A DNA stretch of 64,000 nt from Rhodanobacteraceae bacterium. Lineage in GTDB: Bacteria; Pseudomonadota; Gammaproteobacteria; Xanthomonadales; Rhodanobacteraceae. Positions 45,555 to 58,522 of the stretch are shown in pieces. Below the pieces are notes generated by a model. The model was not told where the DNA came from, ran no database searches, and was given only the letters and a program-made list of their open reading frames with translations. Positions within the stretch are counted from its first letter, which is position 1. Every line of letters begins with the position of its first letter. A program made the position numbers and the translations under genes. The DNA lies in the NCBI GenBank assembly GCA_027019085.1, contig JALUXG010000020.1, positions 1 through 64,000 of the forward strand. Reading direction: 5' to 3'.

Positions 45555-46988
45555 ATGGATATTCGCGGTTTCGTGATACGTCCTGCCGGTCTGGTGCTGG
45601 TGCTTGCCGCACTGGTGTTGCTTGTTGCAGGCTGTCGTGCCAAGCCAGATCGTCTGCAGCAGATCCGCGAACGCGGCACGCTGATCGTACTGACCCGCAA
45701 CGCCCCCACCACCTATTACATAGGCCGCGACGATCATCCCGAGGGTCCGGAATACGACCTGGTCACGGCCTTCGCCCGTTCGCTGGGCGTCAAGCCGGTG
45801 TTCGTGGTCAAGGATACGGTCGGGGATCTTCTGCACGCGCTGGCGAACGGCGAGGGCGACATGATCGCAGCCGGCCTGACCCGCATACCCGGAAGGAGCG
45901 AGCGCTTTCGATTCGGCCCGACCTACCAGACCGTTCGCCAGCAGGTCGTGTGCCGGCGGGATGGGCCACAACCGGGCTCCGTGGCCGAACTGGCCGGGCT
46001 CAGCCTGGAGGTGGTGGCTGACAGCAGCTACGTGGCCAATCTCAAGGCGCTGGCGAAGAAGTACCCGGATCTTCACTGGAAGGCCGACCGCCAGGCCAGC
46101 ACGGAGGATCTGCTGCGCAAGGTCTGGAAAGGCCAGTTGGACTGCACCATCGCCGACTCGGACATCGCCGCCATCAACCAGAGGTTCTTCCCCAATCTGG
46201 TGATTGCCTTCGATATCAGTCCGCCGCAATCGCTGGCATGGGTGTTGCCGCGTCCTGCACGTCACCTTCAGGATGCGCTCGATGGCTGGATGGCCGGCAT
46301 GCGCAAGAACGGCGACCTGCAGCGCATCCTTCAGCACTATTACGGACTGGCCAGGGTGTTCGATTACGTCGACCTTCGGACCTATGTCCGACGCATCGAG
46401 CGGCTCTATCCGAAATATCTCCCACTGTTCCGGAAAGCTGCCAAACGCTACGACCTGCCGCCGCTGGTGCTCGCCGCGCAGGCCTACCAGGAATCCCACT
46501 GGAACCCGAATGCCGTCAGCCCCACGGGTGTGCGGGGCATCATGATGCTTACGCAGAGCACGGCTGCGGCGGTCGGGGTCAGGCACCGTACCGACCCCAA
46601 GGCCAGCATACGCGGCGGCGCCGCCTACCTGGCCCGCTTGCGCGGTCGGCTGAGCGACAAGATCGCACCCCGGGACCGCATCTGGTTCGCGCTGGCAGCC
46701 TACAACCTCGGTCTCGGGCACGTGCGCGATGCGCGCCGGCTGGCAAAAAAACTTGGTCACAACCCCGATCGCTGGGCGGACGTGCAAAAAGTGTTGCCGT
46801 TGCTCAGCGAGCGCCGTTACTACCGGTCGCTGCCGTACGGTTACGCGCGCGGGCTTGAAGCCGTACGCTACGTGACCCGGATCCGCAACTATGCGGCGAT
46901 CCTTCGCTACCGGTTGAATTTTGCCGGACCCGCTGAGGGCAGCCTGGCGGATGTGCCGTCTGCCGGAAGCGTCAACGGACCGCCGTGA
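45555..46988 (+). CDS. mltF: Membrane-bound lytic murein transglycosylase F
   Basis: 477 residues from ATG 45555, with AGGGGA upstream. The lipobox is VAGC at 24-27. The N-terminal solute-binding-like regulatory domain spans about 38-265 (LIVLTRNAPTTYYIGRDDHPEGPEYDLVTAFARSLGV). The C-terminal SLT domain has catalytic Glu313 in YQESHWNPNAVSPTGVRGIMMLT, then AAYNLGLGHVRDARRLA. It cleaves glycan strands in the periplasm, forming 1,6-anhydro ends. Its last 17 bp overlap the 3' end of the convergent methyltransferase gene. Confidence 0.94.
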   Translation: MDIRGFVIRPAGLVLVLAALVLLVAGCRAKPDRLQQIRERGTLIVLTRNAPTTYYIGRDDHPEGPEYDLVTAFARSLGVKPVFVVKDTVGDLLHALANGEGDMIAAGLTRIPGRSERFRFGPTYQTVRQQVVCRRDGPQPGSVAELAGLSLEVVADSSYVANLKALAKKYPDLHWKADRQASTEDLLRKVWKGQLDCTIADSDIAAINQRFFPNLVIAFDISPPQSLAWVLPRPARHLQDALDGWMAGMRKNGDLQRILQHYYGLARVFDYVDLRTYVRRIERLYPKYLPLFRKAAKRYDLPPLVLAAQAYQESHWNPNAVSPTGVRGIMMLTQSTAAAVGVRHRTDPKASIRGGAAYLARLRGRLSDKIAPRDRIWFALAAYNLGLGHVRDARRLAKKLGHNPDRWADVQKVLPLLSERRYYRSLPYGYARGLEAVRYVTRIRNYAAILRYRLNFAGPAEGSLADVPSAGSVNGPP

Positions 46989-47622
46989 CCACACGTCCCC
47001 GGAACGGGGGCCGTTCGCCTTCCTCGAAGGCCGTGTGTTCCTCCGTGACGGCAAAACCGCGGGCCTTGAGGCCACGAACGAAACGTCCGGCGTGGTGGCG
47101 GCCGGGATCGGTCAGCATGACCTTCGCGTGGACCCCGGCATGGCGCTCGATGACCTCGCCAAGCAGATCGGCATGGCCCCGTTCATAGAGGATATCGCTG
47201 CCCACGATCATGTCGAAAAGTCCCAGGCCAGGATCGGGCCGGGTCCAGTCCAGCAGTCGGAACGGCACGGCGGGCAGATCGTTGGCAACCACGTTGCGTT
47301 CGAGAAATTCGGCGGCCAGGGGATGGTAATCGCTGGCAGTGATGTCCGCGCCCCGCGACGCAAGGACCAGGCTGGCCAGCCCCAGCCCGCACCCCAGTTC
47401 GAGGATACGGATGCCGCGCACATCGACATCGAGCATGCGCGATGCAAGCACCTTGCCGGCGGGCCACGGGTGGCCAAAAAGGCTCCATTGTGCCGATGAA
47501 ATGCCAGCCCGTTCGGCTGTGCCATGCGGGTCGGAAAACTGCTGCAGATCCGATAACGCCAGTACGCGGAGCCTGCAGGGGCCGCATGCGAATTCGAATG
47601 TGCGAGTCTCGTAGCCTGCCAT
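46972..47622 (-). CDS. Class I SAM-dependent methyltransferase (Methyltransf_16-like)
   Basis: 216 residues from ATG 47622, with AGGGAA upstream. Motif I is ILELGCGLGLASLVLASRG, preceded by the family segment SSAQWSLFGHPWPAGKVLA and followed by ITASDYHPLAAEFLERNV and FDMIVGSDILYERGH. The order resembles the METTL21/ETF-beta lysine methyltransferase group, so the substrate may be a protein lysine. There is no direct evidence. It converges on mltF and shares the minus strand with the ChaC-like gene upstream. Confidence 0.8.
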   Translation of the reverse strand: MAGYETRTFEFACGPCRLRVLALSDLQQFSDPHGTAERAGISSAQWSLFGHPWPAGKVLASRMLDVDVRGIRILELGCGLGLASLVLASRGADITASDYHPLAAEFLERNVVANDLPAVPFRLLDWTRPDPGLGLFDMIVGSDILYERGHADLLGEVIERHAGVHAKVMLTDPGRHHAGRFVRGLKARGFAVTEEHTAFEEGERPPFRGRVVTAVR

Positions 47623-47775
47623 CGGACATTCCCTGCCAATCCGGACATCGGCCGGACAGTGCATGCCTGGTTGCGGGGCAGGAGATGGTGCGGCGGTTCA
47701 CCCGCAAGGTGGATCCTGGGCATCGATACTAGCGTATGCCGTGCCTTCGTGTGGGCGGGTCTTGCCTGCGGCAGC

Positions 47776-48336
47776 TCAACGCGTCCCAAGATGGCGGGCA
47801 ATGGCAGACACATGCGGGTCGTCTTCACCCAGATCCTGCAAGGCACAGGCCAGTCGCAGCACATATTCGCGGTTGCTGCCGCTGGGCCCGCTGGCATGGG
47901 CCACATGCTCGGCGATGGCCTGCTCGGTGGCCGGTCCGAGCCATGCGGCATTGGTCTCGTCTGCAATGTAGACCAGCCCCTCGGCGCTGCTGCCGTCGGC
48001 AAATTCCAGCGTCTGGACATGACGCAGGTAACCGTTCTTTTCGCGCACATCGAGTTGTTCGAACACTTTCGGTTCCACGCGGTAGGCCATGCCCGAGCAC
48101 ACCGCGGCCTCGTCGGCGACGAGTGTCGCCACCCGTCCGGGCGAATCCGGGGTGCCGCGATGATCGTGCGACCCTTGCCAGAAACGACGCTTCCAGCCGC
48201 GAATCCGGGCCGGCCTGCTTTCGAGGAAGGGAAAGTCGGTCTTGTAGATCAGGGATCCGTAGCCGAAAAGCCAGATGCTTGCGTGATTGCCCAGGTTCTG
48301 GCGTGTACGGTTGGTGGCGGTGGTGTCGTGGGACAT
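47776..48336 (-). CDS. ChaC-like gamma-glutamylcyclotransferase
   Basis: 186 residues. Glutathione-specific gamma-glutamylcyclotransferase fold with the substrate loop WLFGYGSLIYKTDFPF and the catalytic Glu in LDVREKNGYLRH. GRVATLVADEAAVCSGMAYRV is also conserved. It cleaves glutathione to 5-oxoproline and Cys-Gly. Divergent from phrB, with 129 bp between the starts. Confidence 0.88.
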   Translation of the reverse strand: MSHDTTATNRTRQNLGNHASIWLFGYGSLIYKTDFPFLESRPARIRGWKRRFWQGSHDHRGTPDSPGRVATLVADEAAVCSGMAYRVEPKVFEQLDVREKNGYLRHVQTLEFADGSSAEGLVYIADETNAAWLGPATEQAIAEHVAHASGPSGSNREYVLRLACALQDLGEDDPHVSAIARHLGTR

Positions 48337-48465
48337 GCTGTGTGGTGTCGGAACAATTCGTGGTCAGGATACGCGATCCGGATCTGCCCGGGATGCGTAC
48401 GACTTCGGTGAAGGGCGTATTGACGGTGTTGCGGAGCATCGTGCCCGTCAAGGAGAAAGGAGTTC

Positions 48466-49890
48466 ATGGGAACCGCCATTGTCTGGTTTCGCCGCGATTT
48501 GCGGGTTGCCGATCATCATGCGTTGTCCGCTGCCCTGCGCCATCATGAACAGGTACTGCCGCTGTACATCCATGCACCGCAGGAAGAGGGCGCGTGGTCG
48601 CCGGGTGCAGCCAGTCGCTGGTGGCAGCACCATGCACTGGCGGCGCTGGACGAGAGTCTGCGCAGGGCCGGCGGGTCGCTTTACCTGCGGACCGGATCAA
48701 GCCTGGACGTGCTCGAGGCCGTGGTGCGGCAGGCCGGTGCCCGCTCTGTGTACTGGAACCGGCTGTACGAGCCGCATGCATTGCGTCGGGATGCAGCGTG
48801 CAGAAAGGCCCTCGAAGCGATGGGCGTGGAGGTGCACACGTACGATGGCGCCCTGTGGCGCGGTCCCTCGCAGGTATGGACCGCTGAGAACAAGCCCTAT
48901 CGCGTGTTCACTCCGTTCTGGCGCAATCTGCGTGCGCAGCTGGGCGATGCGCCTGAGTTGCCGCTGGCTGCGCCATCCCGCGTGCCCGGACCTGCCATCG
49001 ACGGTGGAGAGCGGCTCGATTCCCTGGGGTTGCTTGCACAAGGAAGCTGGGTCGCGGGTCTTGCCGGAAACTGGACCCCGGGCGAAGCCGGAGCCCGGGC
49101 TGCGCTGGATCTTTTTGCCGGGCATGCCCTGACCGGCTACGACGTGCAGCGGGATCTTCCGGACCGCACCGGCACGTCGCGGCTGTCGCCGCATCTGCAC
49201 TTTGGTGAAATCACCCCGCGCCAGATCCGGCATGCACTGGCACGTGCAGCGGCAGGTTCAGCCGGACAGAACAAGGCACTGGAAGGTTTCCTGCGCGAGC
49301 TGGGCTGGCGCGAGTTCGCCCATCACGTGTTGTTCCATTTTCCGCACACGGCAGATCGCAACCTGGATGCGCGATTCGATCGCCATCCCTGGCGCGAGGA
49401 CCCTGCCGCCTTGCAGCGCTGGCAGCAGGGGCGTACCGGCATTCCGCTGGTCGATGCCGGCATGCGCGAACTGTGGGCCACGGGCTGGATGCACAACCGC
49501 GTGCGCATGATCACGGCAAGCTGGTTGACCAAGAACATGGGACAGCACTGGCTGCACGGTGCACGCTGGTTCTGGGACACGCTGGTCGATGCGGACCTGG
49601 CCAACAACAGCCTGGGCTGGCAGTGGGTGGCCGGTTGCGGGGTCGATGCGGCACCGTACTTTCGCATCTTCAACCCGGTCATCCAGGGCAAGCGTTACGA
49701 TCCCGATGGCGCCTACATCCGCCGCTGGATTCCCGCCTTGCGCGAGGCACCCGCACACCTCGTGCATGAACCCTGGGTGCAGCCTGGGTTTGCCGCGTCA
49801 TGTGCTTACCCGCAGCCGATGCTCGATCCGAAGGCTTCGCGTCAACGCGCCTTGGACGCTTATGCAAACTCGCGCAAGCAAACCAGGTAG
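48466..49890 (+). CDS. phrB: Deoxyribodipyrimidine photo-lyase (CPD photolyase)
   Basis: 474 residues with GGAG upstream of ATG 48466. The N-terminal antenna-binding Rossmann domain begins AIVWFRRDLRVADHHALSAAL. The C-terminal FAD domain contains TSRLSPHLHFGEITPRQIRHAL, ELGWREFAHHVL, GRTGIPLVDAGMRELWATGWMHNRVRMI and WFWDTLVDADLANNSLGWQWVAGCG. These are the class I CPD photolyase signatures. It repairs UV cyclobutane dimers with blue light. It converges on the antiporter gene 108 bp downstream. Confidence 0.95.
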   Translation: MGTAIVWFRRDLRVADHHALSAALRHHEQVLPLYIHAPQEEGAWSPGAASRWWQHHALAALDESLRRAGGSLYLRTGSSLDVLEAVVRQAGARSVYWNRLYEPHALRRDAACRKALEAMGVEVHTYDGALWRGPSQVWTAENKPYRVFTPFWRNLRAQLGDAPELPLAAPSRVPGPAIDGGERLDSLGLLAQGSWVAGLAGNWTPGEAGARAALDLFAGHALTGYDVQRDLPDRTGTSRLSPHLHFGEITPRQIRHALARAAAGSAGQNKALEGFLRELGWREFAHHVLFHFPHTADRNLDARFDRHPWREDPAALQRWQQGRTGIPLVDAGMRELWATGWMHNRVRMITASWLTKNMGQHWLHGARWFWDTLVDADLANNSLGWQWVAGCGVDAAPYFRIFNPVIQGKRYDPDGAYIRRWIPALREAPAHLVHEPWVQPGFAASCAYPQPMLDPKASRQRALDAYANSRKQTR

Positions 49891-49997
49891 CGCCGGAAGG
49901 CGCGACCCGGAAATGCGGATCCAGGCCCGTGCATCACGTCGCCACGTACATTCCCCACGGCCATGGCCCGTGGCGCTGGCGCGCACAAAAATTTGAA

Positions 49998-51230
49998 TCA
50001 GTGCCCGTCGGCGTCTGCGTCCGGATCCCGGGATGCGGATGTATCGGTTTGCACATCCTCGTCAGGCGCACGGCTCAGCAGCCAGGAAAGCACCGGCGGG
50101 GTGACCACGGCCGTCAGCAGTGACATGGCGACGATGACGGCATAGACGCGCTCGCTGAACACGCCTGCAGCCAGGCCCAGTGCAGCAATCACCACGCCGA
50201 CCTCACCGCGCGGCACCATGCCGAAGCCGACAATGCTGGCACTACGTTGGCCAAGCGCCAGGGCGCCAAGGTAGCCGCCGATGAACTTGGAGAAAATGGC
50301 GATGACGGTGACCACCAGCAGCATCCACAGGGCATCCCAGCTCGCCAGTTCAGCCAGGTTGACCTTGGCGCCGGTGACCACGAAGAAGAACGGAGTCAGC
50401 AGCACAAGCAGCGGCATGGTGCGCTTTTCCAGGATTTCGCGCTGCTTGGTTTCCGAGGCGATCATGCCTGCGAGGAAGGCGCCGATGATGGCAGCCAGGC
50501 CGAATCGTGTGGAGAGAAAAGCCAGGCCAAGGCATAGCGCCAGCACAATAGTCAGCGGCGAATGCGCGCTGACCGGCTTTTCCAGCCAGTGCGACCGGCG
50601 GCGCGCCATTTGCGTGCCGGCCCAGCCGAAGACGGCCAGGAAACCCACCGCGCCCAGCAGGGTGAAAAGCAGCGACTGCACGTCGATTTCGCCACCGCTC
50701 TGCAGCGAGGACACAACGCCGAGCAGCAGCATGGCCAGGATGTCGTCGATCACCGCGGCGCCCAGAATCACGCGGCTCTCGGTGCGGCGCAGGACACCCA
50801 TTTCCTGCAGTACGCGCGCGGTGATGCCCGCCGAAGTCGCCACGAAGGCAGCGGCCACGAACATCGATTTCACCCAGGCAAAGCCGGCACCGTGTGCCCA
50901 CAGTGCGCCAGCCACAAACGGGATGATGACGCCCAGCACGCCCACGGCAAAGGCGCTGCGTCCCACACGCTTGAGGTCCTCCATGCGGGTTTCCAGACCC
51001 ACCGAGAACAGCAGCAGCACCACGCCGATCTCGGCCAGGGCATCCAGCGGCGTCCCGGGGGCGATCTGGTCAACCGGGATCCAGCCCAGGACGGAAGGGC
51101 CGATGATGCTGCCGGCGGCAATCTCGCCCACCACCCCGGGCATCTTCAGCCGTTGCGCGATTTCCGAGCCGATTTGCGCGGCGACGAAAATGATGAACAG
51201 TAGAAGCAGGATGTCGCTGGCGTGATGCAT
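49998..51230 (-). CDS. CPA2-family cation:proton antiporter
   Basis: 410 residues with about 12-13 membrane segments. CPA2 features are AQRLKMPGVVGEIAAGSIIGPSVLGW, GVVLLLFSVGLETRMEDL, VAAAFVATSAGITARVLQEMG, VIDDILAMLLLG (Asp pair, transport site) and GMVPRGEVGVVIAALGLA. NapA/KefB-like transporter domain without a RCK/TrkA-N tail; the C terminus is short and acidic. It exports Na+ or K+ in exchange for H+. It lies next to a second antiporter (NhaD) on the same strand, 74 bp apart. Confidence 0.88.
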   Translation of the reverse strand: MHHASDILLLLFIIFVAAQIGSEIAQRLKMPGVVGEIAAGSIIGPSVLGWIPVDQIAPGTPLDALAEIGVVLLLFSVGLETRMEDLKRVGRSAFAVGVLGVIIPFVAGALWAHGAGFAWVKSMFVAAAFVATSAGITARVLQEMGVLRRTESRVILGAAVIDDILAMLLLGVVSSLQSGGEIDVQSLLFTLLGAVGFLAVFGWAGTQMARRRSHWLEKPVSAHSPLTIVLALCLGLAFLSTRFGLAAIIGAFLAGMIASETKQREILEKRTMPLLVLLTPFFFVVTGAKVNLAELASWDALWMLLVVTVIAIFSKFIGGYLGALALGQRSASIVGFGMVPRGEVGVVIAALGLAAGVFSERVYAVIVAMSLLTAVVTPPVLSWLLSRAPDEDVQTDTSASRDPDADADGH

Positions 51231-51304
51231 GAAAATCTCGCAAGGGTTGCCTGGGCGGACATGCTACAGGATGCGCGGGGCGGTTCCATGCCGTGATGCG
51301 CCGT

Positions 51305-55371
<4,067 letters not shown>

Positions 55372-55374
55372 CCC

Positions 55375-56331
55375 ATGAGCAATAGCGCGGTGGCTGGGGA
55401 GGCGATGACGGTACGCGTGGTTTGCAGGGACCTGGTGCGCGCCCTGGAGGCCTATACGGGCCAGCTGGATTTTCACCTGGACATGATCCTGCCGGCCGAC
55501 GACCCGCGCATCGCGCAGCTGTCCGGTCACGGCATCACCCTGCGCCTGGAACGCATGCGGATGCCGGACGAAGTGCCGTCGGGCCGGGGCGGCGAATGGG
55601 CCACAGGCCGCGCCGGCATGCGGTATCGCGACCTGGTGCCGGGACGGGCTGGCGGACGCATGGTGGCCTCGCACATCCGCATCCCGGAGGGTGGTCCGGT
55701 GCCCGATTACGTGCATTACCATCGCGTGGACTTCCAGATCATCTATTGCCGGCGCGGCTGGGTGCGCGTGGTGTACGAGGACCAGGGGCCGCCTTTCGTG
55801 ATGCACGAGGGCGACTGCGTGCTGCAGCCGCCGATGATTCGCCATCGCGTGCTTGAAGCCTCGCCGGGTCTTGAGGTGGTCGAGGTGAGCGCCCCGGCCG
55901 AGCATGAGACCTGGCGCGATCATGATCTTGACTTGCCCAACAGTGAGCTTGCAGCGGATCGCCTGTTCGATGGCCAGCGCTTCGTGCGCCACGTGGCCAG
56001 CGAGGCGACCTGGGAATCGCCGGACATGTCCGGCGTCATGATCCGCGACACCGGCATCGCCGAGGCGACGAATGGCGTGGGCAGTGTGCGCGTGCTGCAT
56101 GTCGGCGGCAGCGGGGTCGGTTATCCCGCAACCCGGCGAGATGAACTTCGCTTGCTGTTCGGCCTCAGCGGCCAGTCACGGCTGCGTGGCGCGACCGGTG
56201 CGGTGCACGCGCTGGAGCCAGATGATGCCTTGCTGGTGCCCTGCGGCGAGGCACATGTGCTGGAGGTGCAGGCACCGTGCGAGGTGCTTGAGGTTTGCCT
56301 GGCATTTTCTGGTCGGGATGACCGGGATTGA
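55375..56331 (+). CDS. VOC-like plus cupin domain fusion protein
   Basis: 318 residues. The N-terminal segment (about 11-62, MTVRVVCRDLVRALEAYTGQLDFHLDMILPADDPRIAQLSG) resembles half of a glyoxalase/VOC fold. A cupin follows (about 95-195, VPDYVHYHRVDFQIIYCRRGWVRVVYEDQGPPFVMHEGDCVLQPPMIRHRVLEA), with candidate metal ligands His and Gln/His in YHRVDFQ and His in RHRV. A second cupin-like half (about 240-312, LFGLSGQSRLRGATGAVHALEPDDALLVPCGEAHVLEV) completes a bicupin. The reaction is unknown. It lies 3 bp after ligA, so cotranscription is likely, though functions appear unrelated. Confidence 0.75.
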   Translation: MSNSAVAGEAMTVRVVCRDLVRALEAYTGQLDFHLDMILPADDPRIAQLSGHGITLRLERMRMPDEVPSGRGGEWATGRAGMRYRDLVPGRAGGRMVASHIRIPEGGPVPDYVHYHRVDFQIIYCRRGWVRVVYEDQGPPFVMHEGDCVLQPPMIRHRVLEASPGLEVVEVSAPAEHETWRDHDLDLPNSELAADRLFDGQRFVRHVASEATWESPDMSGVMIRDTGIAEATNGVGSVRVLHVGGSGVGYPATRRDELRLLFGLSGQSRLRGATGAVHALEPDDALLVPCGEAHVLEVQAPCEVLEVCLAFSGRDDRD

Positions 56332-56736
56332 GCGGCGGCGGGGTAACCGGGGCGAAGCCTGACGGACTGTTGCTCGGGGAAGATGTAGCGAAAGTGCGGG
56401 GTCGGGCTCCAGCGTCGGAGCGCCAGCAGGTGTGATCGTCGGGTGACGTGGCATGAGTTGGTTGTCGCGGTAATCCGCCTATCCCGCCGTCGGGCCTTCC
56501 GGCCCTCCCACAAAGGGCGGGATGGCGCCTGGCAGATCGTGGGGTGCCGGCAGGCATGGCAGTCGGATGACGGGGCCCTGATCACACCGCAACCTACCTA
56601 TCCCTTGTGGGAGCGGCGGAAGCCGCGACAGCGCATGGGCTGAAACCGGGCTGGGCCTTTTCTTGCCACCTCACCGCTCGTGTCACGGCAATCCCTTCGA
56701 CCATGGCTTCCGCCGCGCCCGTACCGGACGGCGACC
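56332..56736. other. 405-bp intergenic region with REP units, no gene
   Basis: This stretch separates the convergent VOC-cupin and dehydrogenase genes. It holds two REP-like units (listed separately). No reading frame in it has a signal peptide, motif or ribosome binding site that would support a gene. The remaining sequence shows nothing recognisable. Confidence 0.6.
56486..56633. repeat. Pair of REP-like repeats in inverted orientation
   Basis: Unit 1 at 56486-56516, read on the minus strand, begins CCTTTGTGGGAGGGCCGGAA. Unit 2 at 56603-56633 begins CCTTGTGGGAGCGGCGGAAG. Both share the head TTGTGGGAG and an internal GC dyad, as in the pair at 15442-15563. They are tail-to-tail in the intergenic region between convergent genes, a typical REP position, and probably form hairpins in both transcripts. 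Confidence 0.7.
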
Positions 56737-57618
56737 TCAACGCGCGTCGAGATGCGCGCGATGGGCAGCAATCTCGGCCAGCGAGGCCCAGTCCCTGTCG
56801 CCGCCGCCCGCCGCCAGCGCCTCCAGCAGCGCTTCGCGCAGCACGCCGGCGAAGGGCAGGGGCACGCGCGCGTCGTCGCCCGCCTCCAGGGCCAGGCCCA
56901 CGTCCTTGAAGCCCAGTTGCGCCGGGAATCCGGCCGGTTCGTAGCGCGCTGCGGCGATCAGCTTGCCGTAGCCCTGATAGGCCGGGGCGGCAAACAGGGT
57001 CTGCGTCATGATGGCCAGGAAATCCGCTGCCTCGACACCATGCGCACGCGTCAAGGCACAGGCCTCGGCCATGCTCTCGATGGCCGAGGCCAGCATGAAA
57101 TTGCCGGCGATCTTGGCCACGCTGGCACGCACCGGGTCCGTGCCCAGCGGCCAGGTCCGCTGGCCGATCGCGTCAAACAGAGGCTGCACGCGTTCGAGCG
57201 CCGATGCATCACCGGCACAGACCACGTTGAGCGCGCCTGCTGCGGCCATGTCGGGGCGACCGAACACCGGGGCGGCAAGGTAATGCACGCCGCGTGCACT
57301 ATGCAGGCGACCCAGTTCCCCGGCCAGGGCCACCGATATCGTGGCGTGGTTGATGTGGATACCGCCGGCTGGAATGGCGTCGATCACCCCGCCATCGATC
57401 AGCACTTCGCGCACGGCGGCATCGTCGGCAAGCATGCTTGCGACCACGCCGCAGCGCGCCGCCTCGGCGGCGGAGTCGGCGACCAAGGCGCCCTTTTCAC
57501 GCAAGTCCTGTGTGGGTCCGGGCGAACGGTTCCAGACAACGACCTCGTGGCCAGCCCCGATCAGGTTGGCGGCCATGCCCCGGCCCATGGCGCCCAGTCC
57601 GATGAATCCCGTTTTCAT
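56737..57618 (-). CDS. 3-hydroxyisobutyrate dehydrogenase-family NAD(P) oxidoreductase
   Basis: 293 residues from ATG 57618, with GGAGG 8 bp upstream. The Rossmann motif GFIGLGAMGRGMAANLIGAGHEVVVWNRSP is at 4-33. The substrate-binding Ser/Gly motif is altered to HINHATIS (usual DxST); the catalytic Lys is in SVAKIAGNFMLAS (about 170), and DVGLALEAGD follows. It is a beta-hydroxyacid dehydrogenase of the HIBADH/GLYR/tartronate-semialdehyde group. The exact substrate is unclear. The sequence LAAPVFGRPDMAAAGAL fits the GLYR1-like reductase subgroup. Confidence 0.85.
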   Translation of the reverse strand: MKTGFIGLGAMGRGMAANLIGAGHEVVVWNRSPGPTQDLREKGALVADSAAEAARCGVVASMLADDAAVREVLIDGGVIDAIPAGGIHINHATISVALAGELGRLHSARGVHYLAAPVFGRPDMAAAGALNVVCAGDASALERVQPLFDAIGQRTWPLGTDPVRASVAKIAGNFMLASAIESMAEACALTRAHGVEAADFLAIMTQTLFAAPAYQGYGKLIAAARYEPAGFPAQLGFKDVGLALEAGDDARVPLPFAGVLREALLEALAAGGGDRDWASLAEIAAHRAHLDAR

Positions 57619-57821
57619 GATGTCCTCCGTTGCTGTGGTTGCGGTCCCGGCATGGTGCGTGACTGTGCCGTCGGCCAACCGTGTCGTTCCGTCGCCTGCA
57701 CCTGGGGACGGCAGCATGACAGGCCACTGTCCGGCAGCGGGTCCGGCGTCATGCCGTTGCGGTCATCGAGCAGCGTATTGCGGATCGGACGTCGGTTGCC
57801 GTCCGGTGATGACCCTGGGAA

Positions 57822-58433
57822 TCAGAATGCCTGGGCATCCTTTTCGGCAGCCGTGGGTTTGCGGTTTTTCGCCAGGGCCTGGGCAAATTGCGGCTGCTCC
57901 TCGAAATTCATCACCAGGAATCCGGCGCCATCGGGAAGACCACGCAATTGCATGGATACCAGCACATGACCCTTGCGATAGGCGCTCTTCCAGGTGCCGC
58001 AGGAAGGCATGGACAGGCAGACAAAGAAGTCTTGCCCGGCGCGTGGCTTGAGTTGTTTGACCTGCTGGTTCGCGAGCGCGCTGTAACCACGCTCGCGCAG
58101 CAGCGCATCGAGCTGCTCGAAGCGCTTGCGCGCTTCGTCGGAGGCATGTGCCCCGGTGAAGTTGCGGCTGACCATGATGATTTTCACCAGGCCCGCATCA
58201 CGATCGAAGACCAGCAGGTAGGTATCGGCGTCGCTCAGGGTCCGGGGAACCTGGCGCGTCTCGTACATGCTCAGGCGTCCGTCGGTCTTGCGCAGTGTCA
58301 GGTGCATGCCGCGGGCACGCAACTGGGCGGGCGTGGCTTGCCATGACAGGCCGAATATACGTTCCGCTGCCGGGGAGGGAAGGGAAAAGGCCAGCCCCAG
58401 AAGAAGGATGCAGAGCATCGTCAGGTGTCTCAT
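57822..58433 (-). CDS. Exported protein of unknown function
   Basis: 203 residues. The signal peptide is 1-23 (LAFSLPSPAAERIFG). The mature part is alpha/beta, with FGLSWQATPAQLRARGMHLTL, DADTYLLVFDRDAGLVKIIMVSRNF and HVLVSMQLRGLPDGAGFLVMNFEE, and two Cys (FVCLSMPSCGTW) that may form a disulfide. The first segment (GLSWQATPAQLRARG) resembles a repeat seen in periplasmic hypothetical proteins. No family assigned. It follows cdh on the same strand, 89 bp away. Confidence 0.7.
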   Translation of the reverse strand: MRHLTMLCILLLGLAFSLPSPAAERIFGLSWQATPAQLRARGMHLTLRKTDGRLSMYETRQVPRTLSDADTYLLVFDRDAGLVKIIMVSRNFTGAHASDEARKRFEQLDALLRERGYSALANQQVKQLKPRAGQDFFVCLSMPSCGTWKSAYRKGHVLVSMQLRGLPDGAGFLVMNFEEQPQFAQALAKNRKPTAAEKDAQAF

Positions 58434-58522
58434 CGACGTGTCCTCCGTTCAGCGCCCCAAGTCTGCTCGCGCAGGTGTGCAATGTGCGCAAGCGATGACG
58501 GTATGAGTATGAACAGCGTCGA

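Noticed and set aside
45261-47075. 604-codon minus-strand frame opposite mltF
   Set aside because: Covers mltF in antisense; the plus-strand protein has a lipobox, binding domain and catalytic Glu.
49891-49976. Terminator between phrB and the CPA2 antiporter
   Set aside because: Short dyads GCGCC-GGAA-GGCGC and CCACGG..CCGTGG are present, but stems are only 5-6 bp and no T-run follows.
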